Of a stretch of DNA of 64,000 bases, positions 50,582 through 60,535 are shown piece by piece. The translations under genes were made by a program, and so were the position numbers. Source of the stretch: Anopheles merus (Eukaryota; Arthropoda; Insecta; Diptera; Culicidae); NCBI RefSeq assembly GCF_017562075.2, contig NC_054084.1:48072697-48136696 (forward strand), in the 5' to 3' direction. The notes beneath the pieces are model-generated. The model was not told the DNA's origin. It searched no databases and saw nothing but the letters and a program-made list of their open reading frames with translations. Each line of letters starts with the position of its first letter. The first letter of the stretch is position 1.

Positions 50582-51214
50582 GAGGATTTTCGATGATAAT
50601 GGCTGGTATTATTGAATCCGTTCGTAGTGGCGGCGTACGGCGCTCACATGAAATTCTAGGGATGGCAACACATTTCTTGATCCCGGTCCTACAACGCCGC
50701 GGTGAATTACTATAGCAACCATCTAGTACGTTAGGAAAATGAGTGTCGGGACGTACGCCACCGCTACGAACGGATTCAATAATACCAGCCACATGTTCAG
50801 CGAGTTGTTGATTCGTTCGAGCGTATAATTGACTTTTTCAGCGAGATATTGAATTGGTCGGAAGCAGGCGTTAACATGTTCGGCGATACTATAGAGCTGT
50901 CACTTTCGTACCCCTTGGACTGTAGCTTAGATCTTTCTCATCAGAAGATAAACAAACGGTTTTCGAAAAAATATGCTGGTTTAAACTAATTTTCTTGGGG
51001 AATGACTTTTTGCTAAGTTTAGGACATCTAGGAATGAAAAATTGCATGCTTCGGCACAGGATGTAAACAAAACAAACGATAGCTCAATAGTATCAACGAA
51101 CATGTCAACGCCTGTCAACGCCGAACAATTCAATATATCGCTGAAAGAGTCAATTATATGCTCGAACGAATCAACAACTCGCTGAACATGTCAATAATAT
51201 CATCGAAAACCCTG
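50582..51214. mobile_element. foldback MITE with TA target duplication
   Basis: The two ends are long inverted repeats. The left arm (after removing a nested element) reads GTTCAGCGAGTTGTTGATTC, GTATAATTGACTTTTTCAGC; the right arm reverse-complemented reads the same with a few changes. The tips are (C/G)AGG(G/A)TTTTCGATGAT, with TA on both outer sides (50580-50581 and 51215-51216). There is no coding capacity. The TA duplication suggests mobilisation by a mariner/Tc1-like transposase. Confidence 0.75.
50600..50791. mobile_element. second foldback nested in left arm
   Basis: A 39-bp inverted repeat with two mismatches (TGGCTGGTATTATTGAATCC and on) bounds a 192-bp segment. The corresponding place in the right arm of the outer element reads through without it, so it is a later insertion. 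Confidence 0.75.
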
Positions 51215-51216
51215 TA

Positions 51217-52080
51217 ATGTTGTAGCACAAAATCGAGAATGGTAATTTGCAGTGATTTTATGATGGAATGAATCATATTGTGTTATTAGTCATACGACGA
51301 ATATATTTCTTTTGTTGCCATATATTTGTAATCCACCGGACTAATTTTCTTTTGCATGAAAATGACAAATCACACATCAAAATTGTATCCAACTTAACGT
51401 TTCAAATATCATTGAAAATCAATTTTCTTTTTATTATTTATTTGAAGTTATCGGCAAGAAACTTAGCCAAAAGTTGTTGAACTATCCAAAATTAGATTGT
51501 TTTGCGCAATTTTGGCCACTCATCAACTTACTAAAATCATTATTTCTATCGGTATTTTATTTATATATGTTCCTCATTGTTAAAGATACATTGCGATGCA
51601 TACATTTAAATAATTGTGCATAAAGTTTGCCACACAAATAGGCCTTTAAACAGTTTTAAAGTATGAAAATATCGATACACGCATGGATTGGATTACTTCA
51701 GGCTGGATTATTGGCAAATTTATTGCAGTGATAAAGTGTCAGTGATAAAGTGGCATGCTGCCCAACTCGGACGTCCGATGCAAAATGGTGGTGCTTTTTT
51801 ATTTCGTAACTGTTTTACGGAAAATTTTCCGCATAATTGAAAAAATGTCCCATCATTATTTTAAATTAATATACTTTAAAGGGGTAAACTATGTTATTTT
51901 AACATTCTGTACTAACAAAGGTAAATCTACAATTATTGCAATAAAACAATAATGTGCTATTTAAATTTTGTGCCACATAGAAATTAGCCATGTAAATACA
52001 CCCGCTTCTCCTTTCCTTAGAATTCAAAATCTCTTCCCTTCAATCCTCTTTTGTTCTATACGTCTCTTCTCGTTACGATT
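51217..52080. other. AT-rich upstream part of unit B
   Basis: No gene. Parts match 44600-45250 upstream of copy A (for example the stretch near AAGAAACTTAGCC at 51462). Short frames here have no support. Confidence 0.45.
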
Positions 52081-52591
52081 TTGCTAAGAATGATATCTGC
52101 TTAAGAGAATCAGTTTCATTCAATCGTCGCCATAACCTCGTCACCTGTTATCCATCTTCTCTAGAACTTATGTGTACAAAAATTTATAAACAAATTAACT
52201 GCTACGAATTTCTAAGATAGATTAATTTGTCCAATGCTAATAGTGGTAGAATTGAGGCTACTTGACTGATAGGCACAAACATCAATTCATCGACAACATA
52301 TGGCCCTGAGTTTTCTTCCCTCTTGAAACAAGAGAACGCATACTCACAACCATGCAATGTCTGAGAATATTATCAGCATTGTATTGTATTTCTAGAGCAC
52401 TTACGTCATAGCTGATCAAGTAGTGCGGCGGTACATTGAACATTTCTATAGGAAATATAAGTAGATCTGACATTTGCAGGACGACCAGATCATTACTAGT
52501 GCTACGAACGATTAGTTCACACAAAAGAATACATACATAGTTTAAATAAGAGCATTTACATTTTAGCATACGTTCAGCAACACATAATTAA

Positions 52592-54446
52592 ATGGCGAAT
52601 ATCTTGTCATTTATTTATCTCCCGCTTCTAGTGGCATTTCTTTTCGATTCCGCAAGTATGGTTATTATTATTTATTTTTTTTCATTTAAAGTTAATCTTA
52701 ACCGATGTATAGATCGGTCATTTCTTTTTAATGCATATTTGTTAAAGCATTCTTCATAAATAGTTACTATGCATGAAACTGAATCTTATGGAATGTTCAA
52801 ATATTTAATTTACAGGCTCAATTAATTGTGACAAAAAAAGAAACAATGTGCAATATACCATCAAACAACATTTGTTCTGCAATGGATATGATCCAAAGAT
52901 ACGACCGGCTAAAAGTGAATTTGACTCAATTAATATAACTACGTATGCGGTTTTATATAGTTTCGATATTGTATGTATAACTTTATTTTATTCAAATCAT
53001 TACTGTATTTCTTGTTGATTGTTTTAAATTATCTTTTTTTTTTGTTGAAAGAGTGAATACAGAAGCGTCATGAGTTTTCAAGTAAATTATTACATGGTAA
53101 GACATTTTTACTATCTAAAGCAATTGGAAGGCGATTATCGTAAAACACCATTTTTCCATATTTTTTTGGGTTCAAAACAAAGCGTTGGCAAGATTCCTCC
53201 TTAGCCTGGAACGCATCAGACTGGTCCAACATTACCACACTGAATATCAACAACGATGAAATTTGGTCCCCTCAGTTTGAAAATATTAACTCGTAAGGAT
53301 TCGGAAGGGTACATTAACCATTCAACACATTTTTTCCAAACTTCATCTCACAATACATTCCAGAGATTATGAAGGACAACCATCTGTATCCTGTTTGAAC
53401 CCGGACTGTTTGCTACACGAAGATGGAGATATTTCTTGTTCACCAGTCTGCAGAATCTCTGCAAAGTGCTCGTCCGACTACTCACGCTGGCCGTTCAACA
53501 CTCTAGTTTGTCGAATGTGGTTCACAAATCGAGATAAAGAACTCGTAGATGAAGTTAACTTTTTACCTGTCATTACATATTTGCCGTCAAATCATCATTT
53601 ACCCACGACTTAGTGGTGCGTTACAAGTGTTTCATCTAATAAAACACAGTTAAGCATTCCTGGAGCAACCAGCCGCACAGTTGAGGAGTTGGAATTCAAC
53701 TTGGAACACAGTCCTCACCTCACAATTGCAATAATCTATCTTCCTGCTTTTGGTAATATCCATTCTTTCTGATTATTGTATTTTTCATTTTATAGATTTT
53801 TTGTTTCTTTCTTAACATAGTTCTGAGCATGTTGAATATGTTTGTCTGTCTGTTGGATTCCCGCGTCAAAGAGAAGAGTGTCATCCCCTTAATATGTATG
53901 GTATTTCATTTCCAACTACTCCAACAAATGAGTAATCCTACCCCTGAAATTCCTGGAGTAGGTAAGATACACAAATATGCAAAAGTTTTATGTAAAAATG
54001 TTGCTAAAAGTATGGTTTTAGTATTATTTATAATTGCTTCGATGATACTGACGTTCCTGTTATTTGTGATCACGTTGATCAACCGCTGGTTGCATGATCT
54101 GCAATTAACTCCGCCAAACATTGTCATACGATCGATGAGAGCTATCTTATCCAGCCGTGTGATGAATTGGATTCTCAAAGTAGACTATGTAATCATCGGG
54201 CAAAAGGTAATGATTACAACTATGTAGTTGCTATAATCTAAAACTGTGCAATTCTTTCAGCCATATACAATTATTAACAGCGATGAAAGACTGACCCTGG
54301 ACTGGGTAATTTTTGTGAAACTAGTGGATCGTTTTATTTCAGCTGCGTATGTTATAATTTATCTACTACTTTTCTGGATATACATTCCATTACAACACAC
54401 CCACAATCGATATAATGAATCTGGTGGGAGAGTGTGCGCTAATTGA
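52592..54446 (+). CDS. divergent nicotinic receptor-like subunit, copy B, one in-frame stop
   Basis: Exons 52592-52655, 52816-52970, 53052-53096, 53183-53292, 53364-53752, 53821-54206 and 54261-54446 have exactly the lengths and phases of copy A and also give 444 codons. The extracellular part reads RWQDSSLAWNASDW and EIWSPQFENINS. The Cys-loop cysteines are kept and preceded by CRISAKC, so the copy A stop is absent. M2 is identical to copy A: after the usual Glu-Lys the pore-facing 9' residue is Val and 4' is Pro, unlike the conserved Leu 9'. Codon 208 is TAG (53611-53613), where copy A has AAG (Lys) before WCVTSV. Intron 4 is only 71 nt. Status as active gene or recent pseudogene is open. 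Confidence 0.82.
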
Positions 54447-54462
54447 ATCATTGTTGATAACA

Positions 54463-54468
54463 AATAAA
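54463..54468 (+). terminator. polyadenylation signal of receptor copy B
   Basis: AATAAA lies 17 nt after the stop codon, with another AATAAA about 12 nt further on. Confidence 0.55.
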
Positions 54469-54614
54469 GTACAACAATAAACATTGTACCTAAAAAACAA
54501 AATATACTGCTTTTTAACTCGAATATTCTAGAGAATCATTCAATATTTGATTATCTTGTATACCCAGTGCAAAGATTAATGTTGAATGACAAACAATAGG
54601 CTACTCATAAACTA

Positions 54615-54767
54615 TTTCTCCTCTATTTGGCGTAACGTCCTACGCGGACATGCCAAGCTATATAGGCTTTCCAGACTTCGTTCAAGACTAGGTTTAAACC
54701 CATGACGGGCATGTTATTGACTCCTACGAGTTGACGACTGTACCAAGGGACGGCCCCCCGCCGGGGG
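54615..54767 (-). mobile_element. SINE, body type 2, reversed
   Basis: On the minus strand: head TACAGTCGTCAACTCGTAGG, B-box-like GGGTTTAAACC, and body CCTATATAGC, GGCATGTCCGCGTAGGACGT. Flanked by the 12-bp target duplication ACTCATAAACTA (54603-54614 and 54768-54779). The middle of the body is deleted. Confidence 0.85.
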
Positions 54768-54779
54768 ACTCATAAACTA

Positions 54780-55542
54780 ATGATTAGTCATAAGCCTACA
54801 TTACGTCTGATAATAAATTGCAACGGTACAGGTACAAGAAATAAATACATAAGGACGAACGAACCATATCCTCCAATACAGTTGCTTGAATGTGTATGAC
54901 TTTGGCTTATTTGCGATGTAAAAGATATAAGTGATATTACTCACATAACCTAGAAGGATTAATCTAATGGATGGATGAAGCTTAGGCCATCTGTAACTCA
55001 TTGGTTACTTTTTTTTTTGGCATTGATTGACTTCCTTTGCTACGAATGTTTTCGGATTTCATAAAGATATTACAGCGGACCAACACTTTCACCACGGAAT
55101 AAATATGCTGGTTCGGTTTGAAGTAACTATAATTATATTACATCAATTTATTTTAGTTATGTCTGACACATGAATATACTCTATCTGTAAACACTTACAA
55201 CATTAAAAATATTTATAGGACGGTGTTGTCCTTGCGTCATCAATGATATGTATCGTTTTCGATGGCATCAATTAGTTCCTTCTTTTATGAAGCTTTGTTT
55301 CTGCGACATTATCTCACTGACCCTATTGAGCTAGCAATTCAAATTTCTCATTCATTCAAATTACTAACTCATCAAAGTATTGAATGATCAGCTGATATCG
55401 ACACTGTTTGCTGCTGAAGACATAATAACTACAGAGATATCACAGGTAGGAAGTAGATCCTCTTCCATTTAGCAACGCAACACGTACTTTAACAAAAACG
55501 AACAACATTTTCCGCTTGTGGCATGGTTACACTATAGTTTTC
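54780..55542. other. intergenic; probable 3' UTR of phosphatase gene
   Basis: AT-rich and without a gene. On the minus strand an AATAAA (plus-strand TTTATT near 55147) lies about 390 nt past the phosphatase stop and could end its transcript. Confidence 0.4.
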
Positions 55543-57412
55543 CTAGAAAAATCCATCCTGCTTCGTCTGCGCCATACAAGCATCCTTGTAGTTGGTAGCA
55601 TTAAGGGACAGAAAATAATCGTCATGAATAAACCGAATGATATTTTCGATCGGACACAAATGGGCCCTGCCGCCCCGAATACCCCTTGGAACATTCAGAC
55701 TCTTGCCACTCTCGCATACGTCGATAGTGTTCGTGACGTCCCGCCCATTATAAACCAGCCGGAAGTAGTACTGCGTGTCCTTATCGCTTTTGTACACTTC
55801 AAACACCATCCGCGACGCGTACGGTATGAACGGATTCTCGAGCTGAACACCCAGCGAAGCGATCAGATACTCAAGCGTTTTATCATGCCCCGAGTAAAGC
55901 ACAAATTTTACCCGATCGCCGGAGATCATTCGCAACATGTAGGCTACGATGTTACGCATCAAACCATACGAGCGTAGTAGGCCCTGCTGGCGCATTGATT
56001 GGCTGTACAGTTCCTTCATACCGGCCCAGTGTATGTACGACATTAGGGCTAGAACGTGGCTTTTCTCGACGCATCCCTCAATTTCCGGTTCCTGCTCCGT
56101 TGTATCCGAGTCGTCTGGCTGTTCCGTATTGATGGGTGGACCACCACCACCTCCGCTCAGGGTGGCTTCATCCAGATCGATGTTTATAACATCCAGCCCA
56201 AGGGGGTCTTGCGTTGAGCTGCTGCCGGTTTTCGAGCCGTATCGGTAACTATCAGCTGACGGCACGTTGCTGTGTATCTTCCGACAGGGTAATGGAGCTG
56301 CATGACAAATGTGTGCCAATAGTGCGTCACGAATTTCGAGAGGATTTATCTGTTGCCCAGCCGCCTGTGGATTCTGTAGCAAGGCCGCACCAATCCACTG
56401 GACTATCGCACCAATCGCTGGATGCTTTGACAGATGCCCGTTCATCTCGCTTGCCAGTTGTTTCTTCAGCTTCTCCGCCTGTGGACAGGCACAATCCGAA
56501 AAGCAGTACGATAAACTGTGGCTCTCCTGTATCTGCATTGCTAGCCATTTCTCGGGTGGCAGTACACCGAACAGCAGTGCCATAGCCGATTGAAACGTTC
56601 GACGGTAGCGAGTAGAATAAATGACGACGTCATCCACCACATACTGAAAACTAGAGGTTGGATTGGAAATGAAATCGGAACCATTAAAGGGTGTAGTTCT
56701 CTGGGTGCTGATTGGGACTCGCGTATAGAGTCCCAGGGCGTTCGCATAAGCCTGTCGAACGATATCGCCTACGTGTAGCATTTGGGCAATGCCTTTATGT
56801 GTTAGCTGTGCCAGCAAGCAGAGCTTCGACGCGGCCGGCAGTAAAGGAAACCCGTGAAATGGGCCCGTTTTCATCCAGTGTCCACCACTAGTGCTCCCGG
56901 TGGTAGTGTTCTGCAGGAAGTTGATGTATCTCGCAAGGGTAGGATCGTTTTCATATCCGCAATCCACTTCATTGATACCACGCACATGTGCCATTGGGCC
57001 ACGGTCACCATGGCGTATCAGCAGCAATACGCCCTGCAATGTCCAACCCTCCAGGGAACCGCCTTCCTCACCCGCCACGATTGCAAACGGATGGGTACAG
57101 TCAGTCTGGTTGATCTCTTTTATTCTTATCCTATCCGTTGAGTCGCCCTCCTCAGTGAGAAACCGTTCCGTTTTGCGGTAGCCGAATCCTTTCGCATTCA
57201 GTAGATTGTTACCATTTTCTATGGAGCCGATGTACTTGTACATGCCTATCGATGGAAGGCATAGTTTTTTTAGTATCCGTCATTTATTGTACTACACCTG
57301 CACATGTCTCACGCTTACCTGCTATCAGCAAAAATATCCAAATGCTCAGTATCAAGTAACAGTACAGGGTGCGATGTTGCAGCGAAAATCGGGCAATTTC
57401 TTTTAACAGCAT
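55543..57412 (-). CDS. 2-phosphoxylose phosphatase-like histidine acid phosphatase
   Basis: Two exons, 57412-57319 and 57245-55543, are joined across a 73-nt GT-AG intron and split a Gly codon, giving 598 residues. Residues about 15-33 (TLYCYLILSIWIFLLIAG) form a signal anchor, giving the type II topology of Golgi enzymes. The family motif RHGDRGP is at about 109-115, and the second catalytic block SGHDKTLEYL is near 485. Near the end CPIENIIRF and TNYKDAC resemble the end of vertebrate PXYLP1, which removes the 2-phosphate from xylose in the glycosaminoglycan linker. The protein is longer than the 480-residue human enzyme, mainly through a Gly/Asp/Glu-rich insert before the last third. The start MLLKEIARF has a good context (GCCAAGATG). 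An upstream in-frame start is possible but lacks support. Confidence 0.85.
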
Positions 57413-58169
57413 CTTGGCGATTATGCTACCAGTTTGCACACGAATCACTTTAGGATCATTGATTTTTTTGTTATTAGTAAAATTTAGACTCTGTCTGAAT
57501 TCGATTCGGAATTTGGTTATGGTAACAAACAATCTTTCACTGACGTTTGATGTATGTTTTTCTTCCCAAAAGGCGTACGGGTTTTGTTTTCCTCAAATGC
57601 GACTGCGCGGCATTTGCTCCATTTTTCTTTCCAAAGATTCGAAATGGTAATGTTGTATTTGTTTAGTATGAACAATTTAAGGATACGTTTAGCATTTGAA
57701 TGTTTTAAAGCTGACCGTCGAATACGAGAAACTAGCATACAATCATATCATATTTGTTCCGACGAAACCGTTCGACACCCTTCGCGTTTGAGCACCCCTG
57801 AAGAGACGAAAGTCTCACCGGGCGAACGCCAAGAGAAGTGCAATCAAAGACAGAGTAGAACGTCGGGAGAAGCAATCCAACCAGCGAGGAGTAAGGAGCA
57901 GATACAAAGTAGTAAGAGTAACAAAGATTAATAAGTCAGCGTAAATATTCAGATTAGTGAAGGGACGAGAAAAGTAAGTGAAAAAGTGAATTGAAATGTG
58001 ATCGTGTATGTTACAAAATATTTGAAATATAGATTCAGAACCGTGTCAAAGGCGGTTAACGAAAATTCATCCAACAATATTATTTAAGAGAATACAATCC
58101 CAAGGGACTAACTAGACTTATGTAGGTTTTATATCAAGTGGATTATTACACTTTATGTGGGTTGGTTTC
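57413..58169. other. intergenic upstream of phosphatase gene
   Basis: It holds the promoter side of the minus-strand phosphatase gene. A plus-strand frame at 57554-57931 has a Ser/Gln/Glu-rich end but no recognisable domain and is not called. No repeat is seen. Confidence 0.4.
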
Positions 58170-58174
58170 ATATG

Positions 58175-58492
58175 TGTTGTGTTTTGCACTATTACTTTTA
58201 TTAAAACACTTATAACGTACATAATAAATAAAACATAAACGAAACAACCAATACACTTTAAAATATAATAGTACGGTGGCCGCGCACCAGCCGCACCGAG
58301 CGCCCCTGCCGAGAGCTCCTGCTCGATCGGCTCGCCAACACACTCTGATCGTGCGGCACTCGGCACACACTAAGCCTTGCGCTGCTTAGTGTGTGCAACA
58401 GTGTGCGTGTACACTGTCGTCCTCCTGGACGTTGACCGGTTGCAGCGCAACTGCCACGGCAAGTCCAGGGGTCGGCACGGCTGCCCACAACA
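58175..58492 (-). repeat. 3' LTR
   Basis: 318 bp, the same as 59703-60020. It holds a perfect 12-bp inverted repeat (58363-58374 and 58385-58396, GCACACACTAAG) around a 10-nt loop. The AATAAA lies near its minus-strand 3' end, as expected for the R/U5 side. Confidence 0.92.
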
Positions 58493-58504
58493 TCTCCCCC
58501 TTTT
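58493..58504 (-). other. polypurine tract of LTR element
   Basis: The minus strand reads AAAAGGGGGAGA directly before the 3' LTR, the usual primer site for plus-strand synthesis. Confidence 0.85.
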
Positions 58505-59683
58505 AGTACCGAAGGGAATACCCTCCCCCTTTTCCACTAAGGGAATACCGGCGTGGTGACACCCTTCCGGCCGATGCTGCCAAGATGTGGGGACCCCGAT
58601 GTTGGTGCGCTGAGCAGCGCTGGCTGCTGCTCTCGGGCCACACCGCGATGGCGATGACGCGGCGGTGATGCTGCTGCTGTGCCGCTCCCTGGGACGGCGG
58701 CGATGGTGTGACGGCGATGATGATGACGATGATGATAACTATGATGATGATGATGATGCGATGATGAAGGTGCCGCGATGATGAAGGTGCCGCGATGATG
58801 ATGATGCCGCGATGATGATGACGATGATGATGATGATCCTCGCCCCAGGGCAGCAGCGATGTATTTTTTTTCTGATGACGGGCGGCAGAGATGAAAATAC
58901 TCGGGCGGCATTGTTCCTCGCCCTCCTACGATGCGTTGGCTCATCGCCCTTCTTTTATGCTGTGGCTGCAGTCGCAGCGCAATTTGGTGACGCCCGTTCG
59001 ACTGCAGCCGGGACGGCATGCTACCTCGTTCCCTCTGGACACTGTGGCTGTGGCCGAGGCGCAATTGGCGACGCCTGTTCAACTACAGCCAGGGTGAAAG
59101 CGTTCGCGCCGATGTGTGCTGCTGTGTTGCAGCCGATGCAACTTGTGCGTTGCCGATCCTTGTTGTGCTGCCGAGCCGGAATGGTACGTCGCCGTGGTGA
59201 GAGGCAGGGCTCGAGCCGCGGCGGAATTGCTGCCTCGCCGATGATGTGCTGAGCTCGAGCCGGGGCGGTATTGCTCGTCGCCGATGGATCCTTGCACTGC
59301 TGCTGCTGCAGCTGGGCGGAATGCGTCCTCGCCCGATGAAGCTGGGGCTGCAGCATGGGCGAATGTGACGCCCATCCGATGTTCCAGCAGCAAGGCGGAA
59401 AGGTGCCTCACCTCTGGTGCTGCTGGCGTTGCTGGGGCTGCAGCCCGACGACCTTCCTTGTCGCCGAGAGTGTGTGCTCGGCTGCCCATGTGGTCGCCAA
59501 TGATGGGACGGCAGCCGGGGGCCTCGGTGTTGGCGGCGGTGGCGACCCAAACCGTTCGCGGTGTCCCGCAAGCACGGGGACCGGTGCCAACGCGATGGCC
59601 GCTGCGATAATGCAGCAAAAACGAGATGGGCCCGATCGCGATGGCGTCCGCGGGTTCTTGTTGGATCCCCCTTACGCAGGAGG
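58505..59683 (-). repeat. interior of LTR element: ATG/GAT and diverged tandem repeats
   Basis: About 58700-58840 is a GATGAT microsatellite. From 58860 to about 59480 units of some 45-60 bases recur imperfectly, each with a GGGCGG or GGGACGG core, then a TCGCC-type block and GATG. Open frames of 271 codons on the minus strand (59079-59894 and 59083-59898) start inside the 5' LTR and run into these repeats. They are Ala/Arg/His/Ser-rich and look like by-products of the repeat and not Gag. No zinc knuckle is seen. Confidence 0.65.
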
Positions 59684-59701
59684 ATCCCATCCTCGTCGCC
59701 A
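59684..59701 (-). other. primer-binding site, tRNA-Ser type
   Basis: One base after the 5' LTR the minus strand reads TGGCGACGAGGATGGGAT, which is complementary to the 3' end of metazoan tRNA-Ser(GCU) as I recall it. It is 18 nt, the standard length. Confidence 0.85.
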
Positions 59702-59702
59702 C

Positions 59703-60020
59703 TGTTGTGTTTTGCACTATTACTTTTATTAAAACACTTATAACGTACATAATAAATAAAACATAAACGAAACAACCAATACACTTTAAAATATAATAGT
59801 ACGGTGGCCGCGCACCAGCCGCACCGAGCGCCCCTGCCGAGAGCTCCTGCTCGATCGGCTCGCCAACACACTCTGATCGTGCGGCACTCGGCACACACTA
59901 AGCCTTGCGCTGCTTAGTGTGTGCAACAGTGTGCGTGTACACTGTCGTCCTCCTGGACGTTGACCGGTTGCAGCGCAACTGCCACGGCAAGTCCAGGGGT
60001 CGGCACGGCTGCCCACAACA
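59703..60020 (-). repeat. 5' LTR
   Basis: Identical to 58175-58492 over all 318 positions as far as I can read. It is followed at 60021 by the ATATG duplication. Confidence 0.92.
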
Positions 60021-60535
60021 ATATGCATGAAAATATTTAAAGACATCTGTTAAAGAATGACATTACTTACTTACTTATCAGGTGCTTCAACCGTTTTTCG
60101 GTCTTGGCCTGCCTCAGGAGTGCCCGAAACCGTTCACGGTCTCGCGCCTTCATCTGCCAGTCCGTTATCTCTGCCTTAATGGCGGACGCCTCCATGCCAT
60201 CTTGCCTCCTCAGTTTGGGCCTACCACGCCTCTGCCTTCTGTCCTTGTGGACGGCCTAAAAAGACTTTACGGGCTGGATCCTCCGTTTCCATGCGTACAA
60301 CATGGCTAGCCCACAGGAGCCTGGCGAGCTTGATACGCTGCACGACAGTGCAGCCGTAGAGCTCGTATAGCTCGTCATTATAGCGGCTCCTCCATTGTAC
60401 TTCCACACATACGGGGCCAAGTATCCTTCTGAGCATCTTCCTCTCGAACGCGGCTAAGAGGGTTTCGTCAGATTTGGACCATGTCTCTGTGTCCATGTCT
60501 CAGAGGCGTATGTGAGCACCGGTACTATATAGGTA

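Larger units (their letters stand above)
50140..54480 (+). repeat. duplication unit B (receptor gene plus upstream)
   Basis: The second copy of the 44280-48560 unit, in the same orientation, with upstream matches from about 50140. It carries its own insertion (foldback element at 50582-51214) that unit A lacks, and lacks the unit A intron 4 insert and the SINE behind the gene. Confidence 0.8.
58175..60020 (-). mobile_element. non-autonomous LTR retrotransposon, complete
   Basis: Two 318-bp LTRs, identical by eye, flank a 1210-bp interior. Ends are TGTTGT...ACAACA. The target duplication is ATATG (58170-58174 and 60021-60025). On the minus strand the order is LTR, primer-binding site, interior, polypurine tract, LTR, with TATATTTTAAAG and a late AATAAA in the LTR. 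The interior has no protease, reverse transcriptase or integrase, so the element depends on a relative. The Ser-tRNA primer type points to a Gypsy/mag-like parent. It is a short TRIM-like derivative. Confidence 0.9.

Noticed and set aside
50574..50792. 72-codon minus-strand frame with mirrored ends
   Set aside because: Produced by the inverted repeats of the nested foldback, not by a gene.
58537..59082. His/Ser-rich 181-codon frame in the LTR element interior
   Set aside because: Caused by the GATGAT microsatellite read in another frame.
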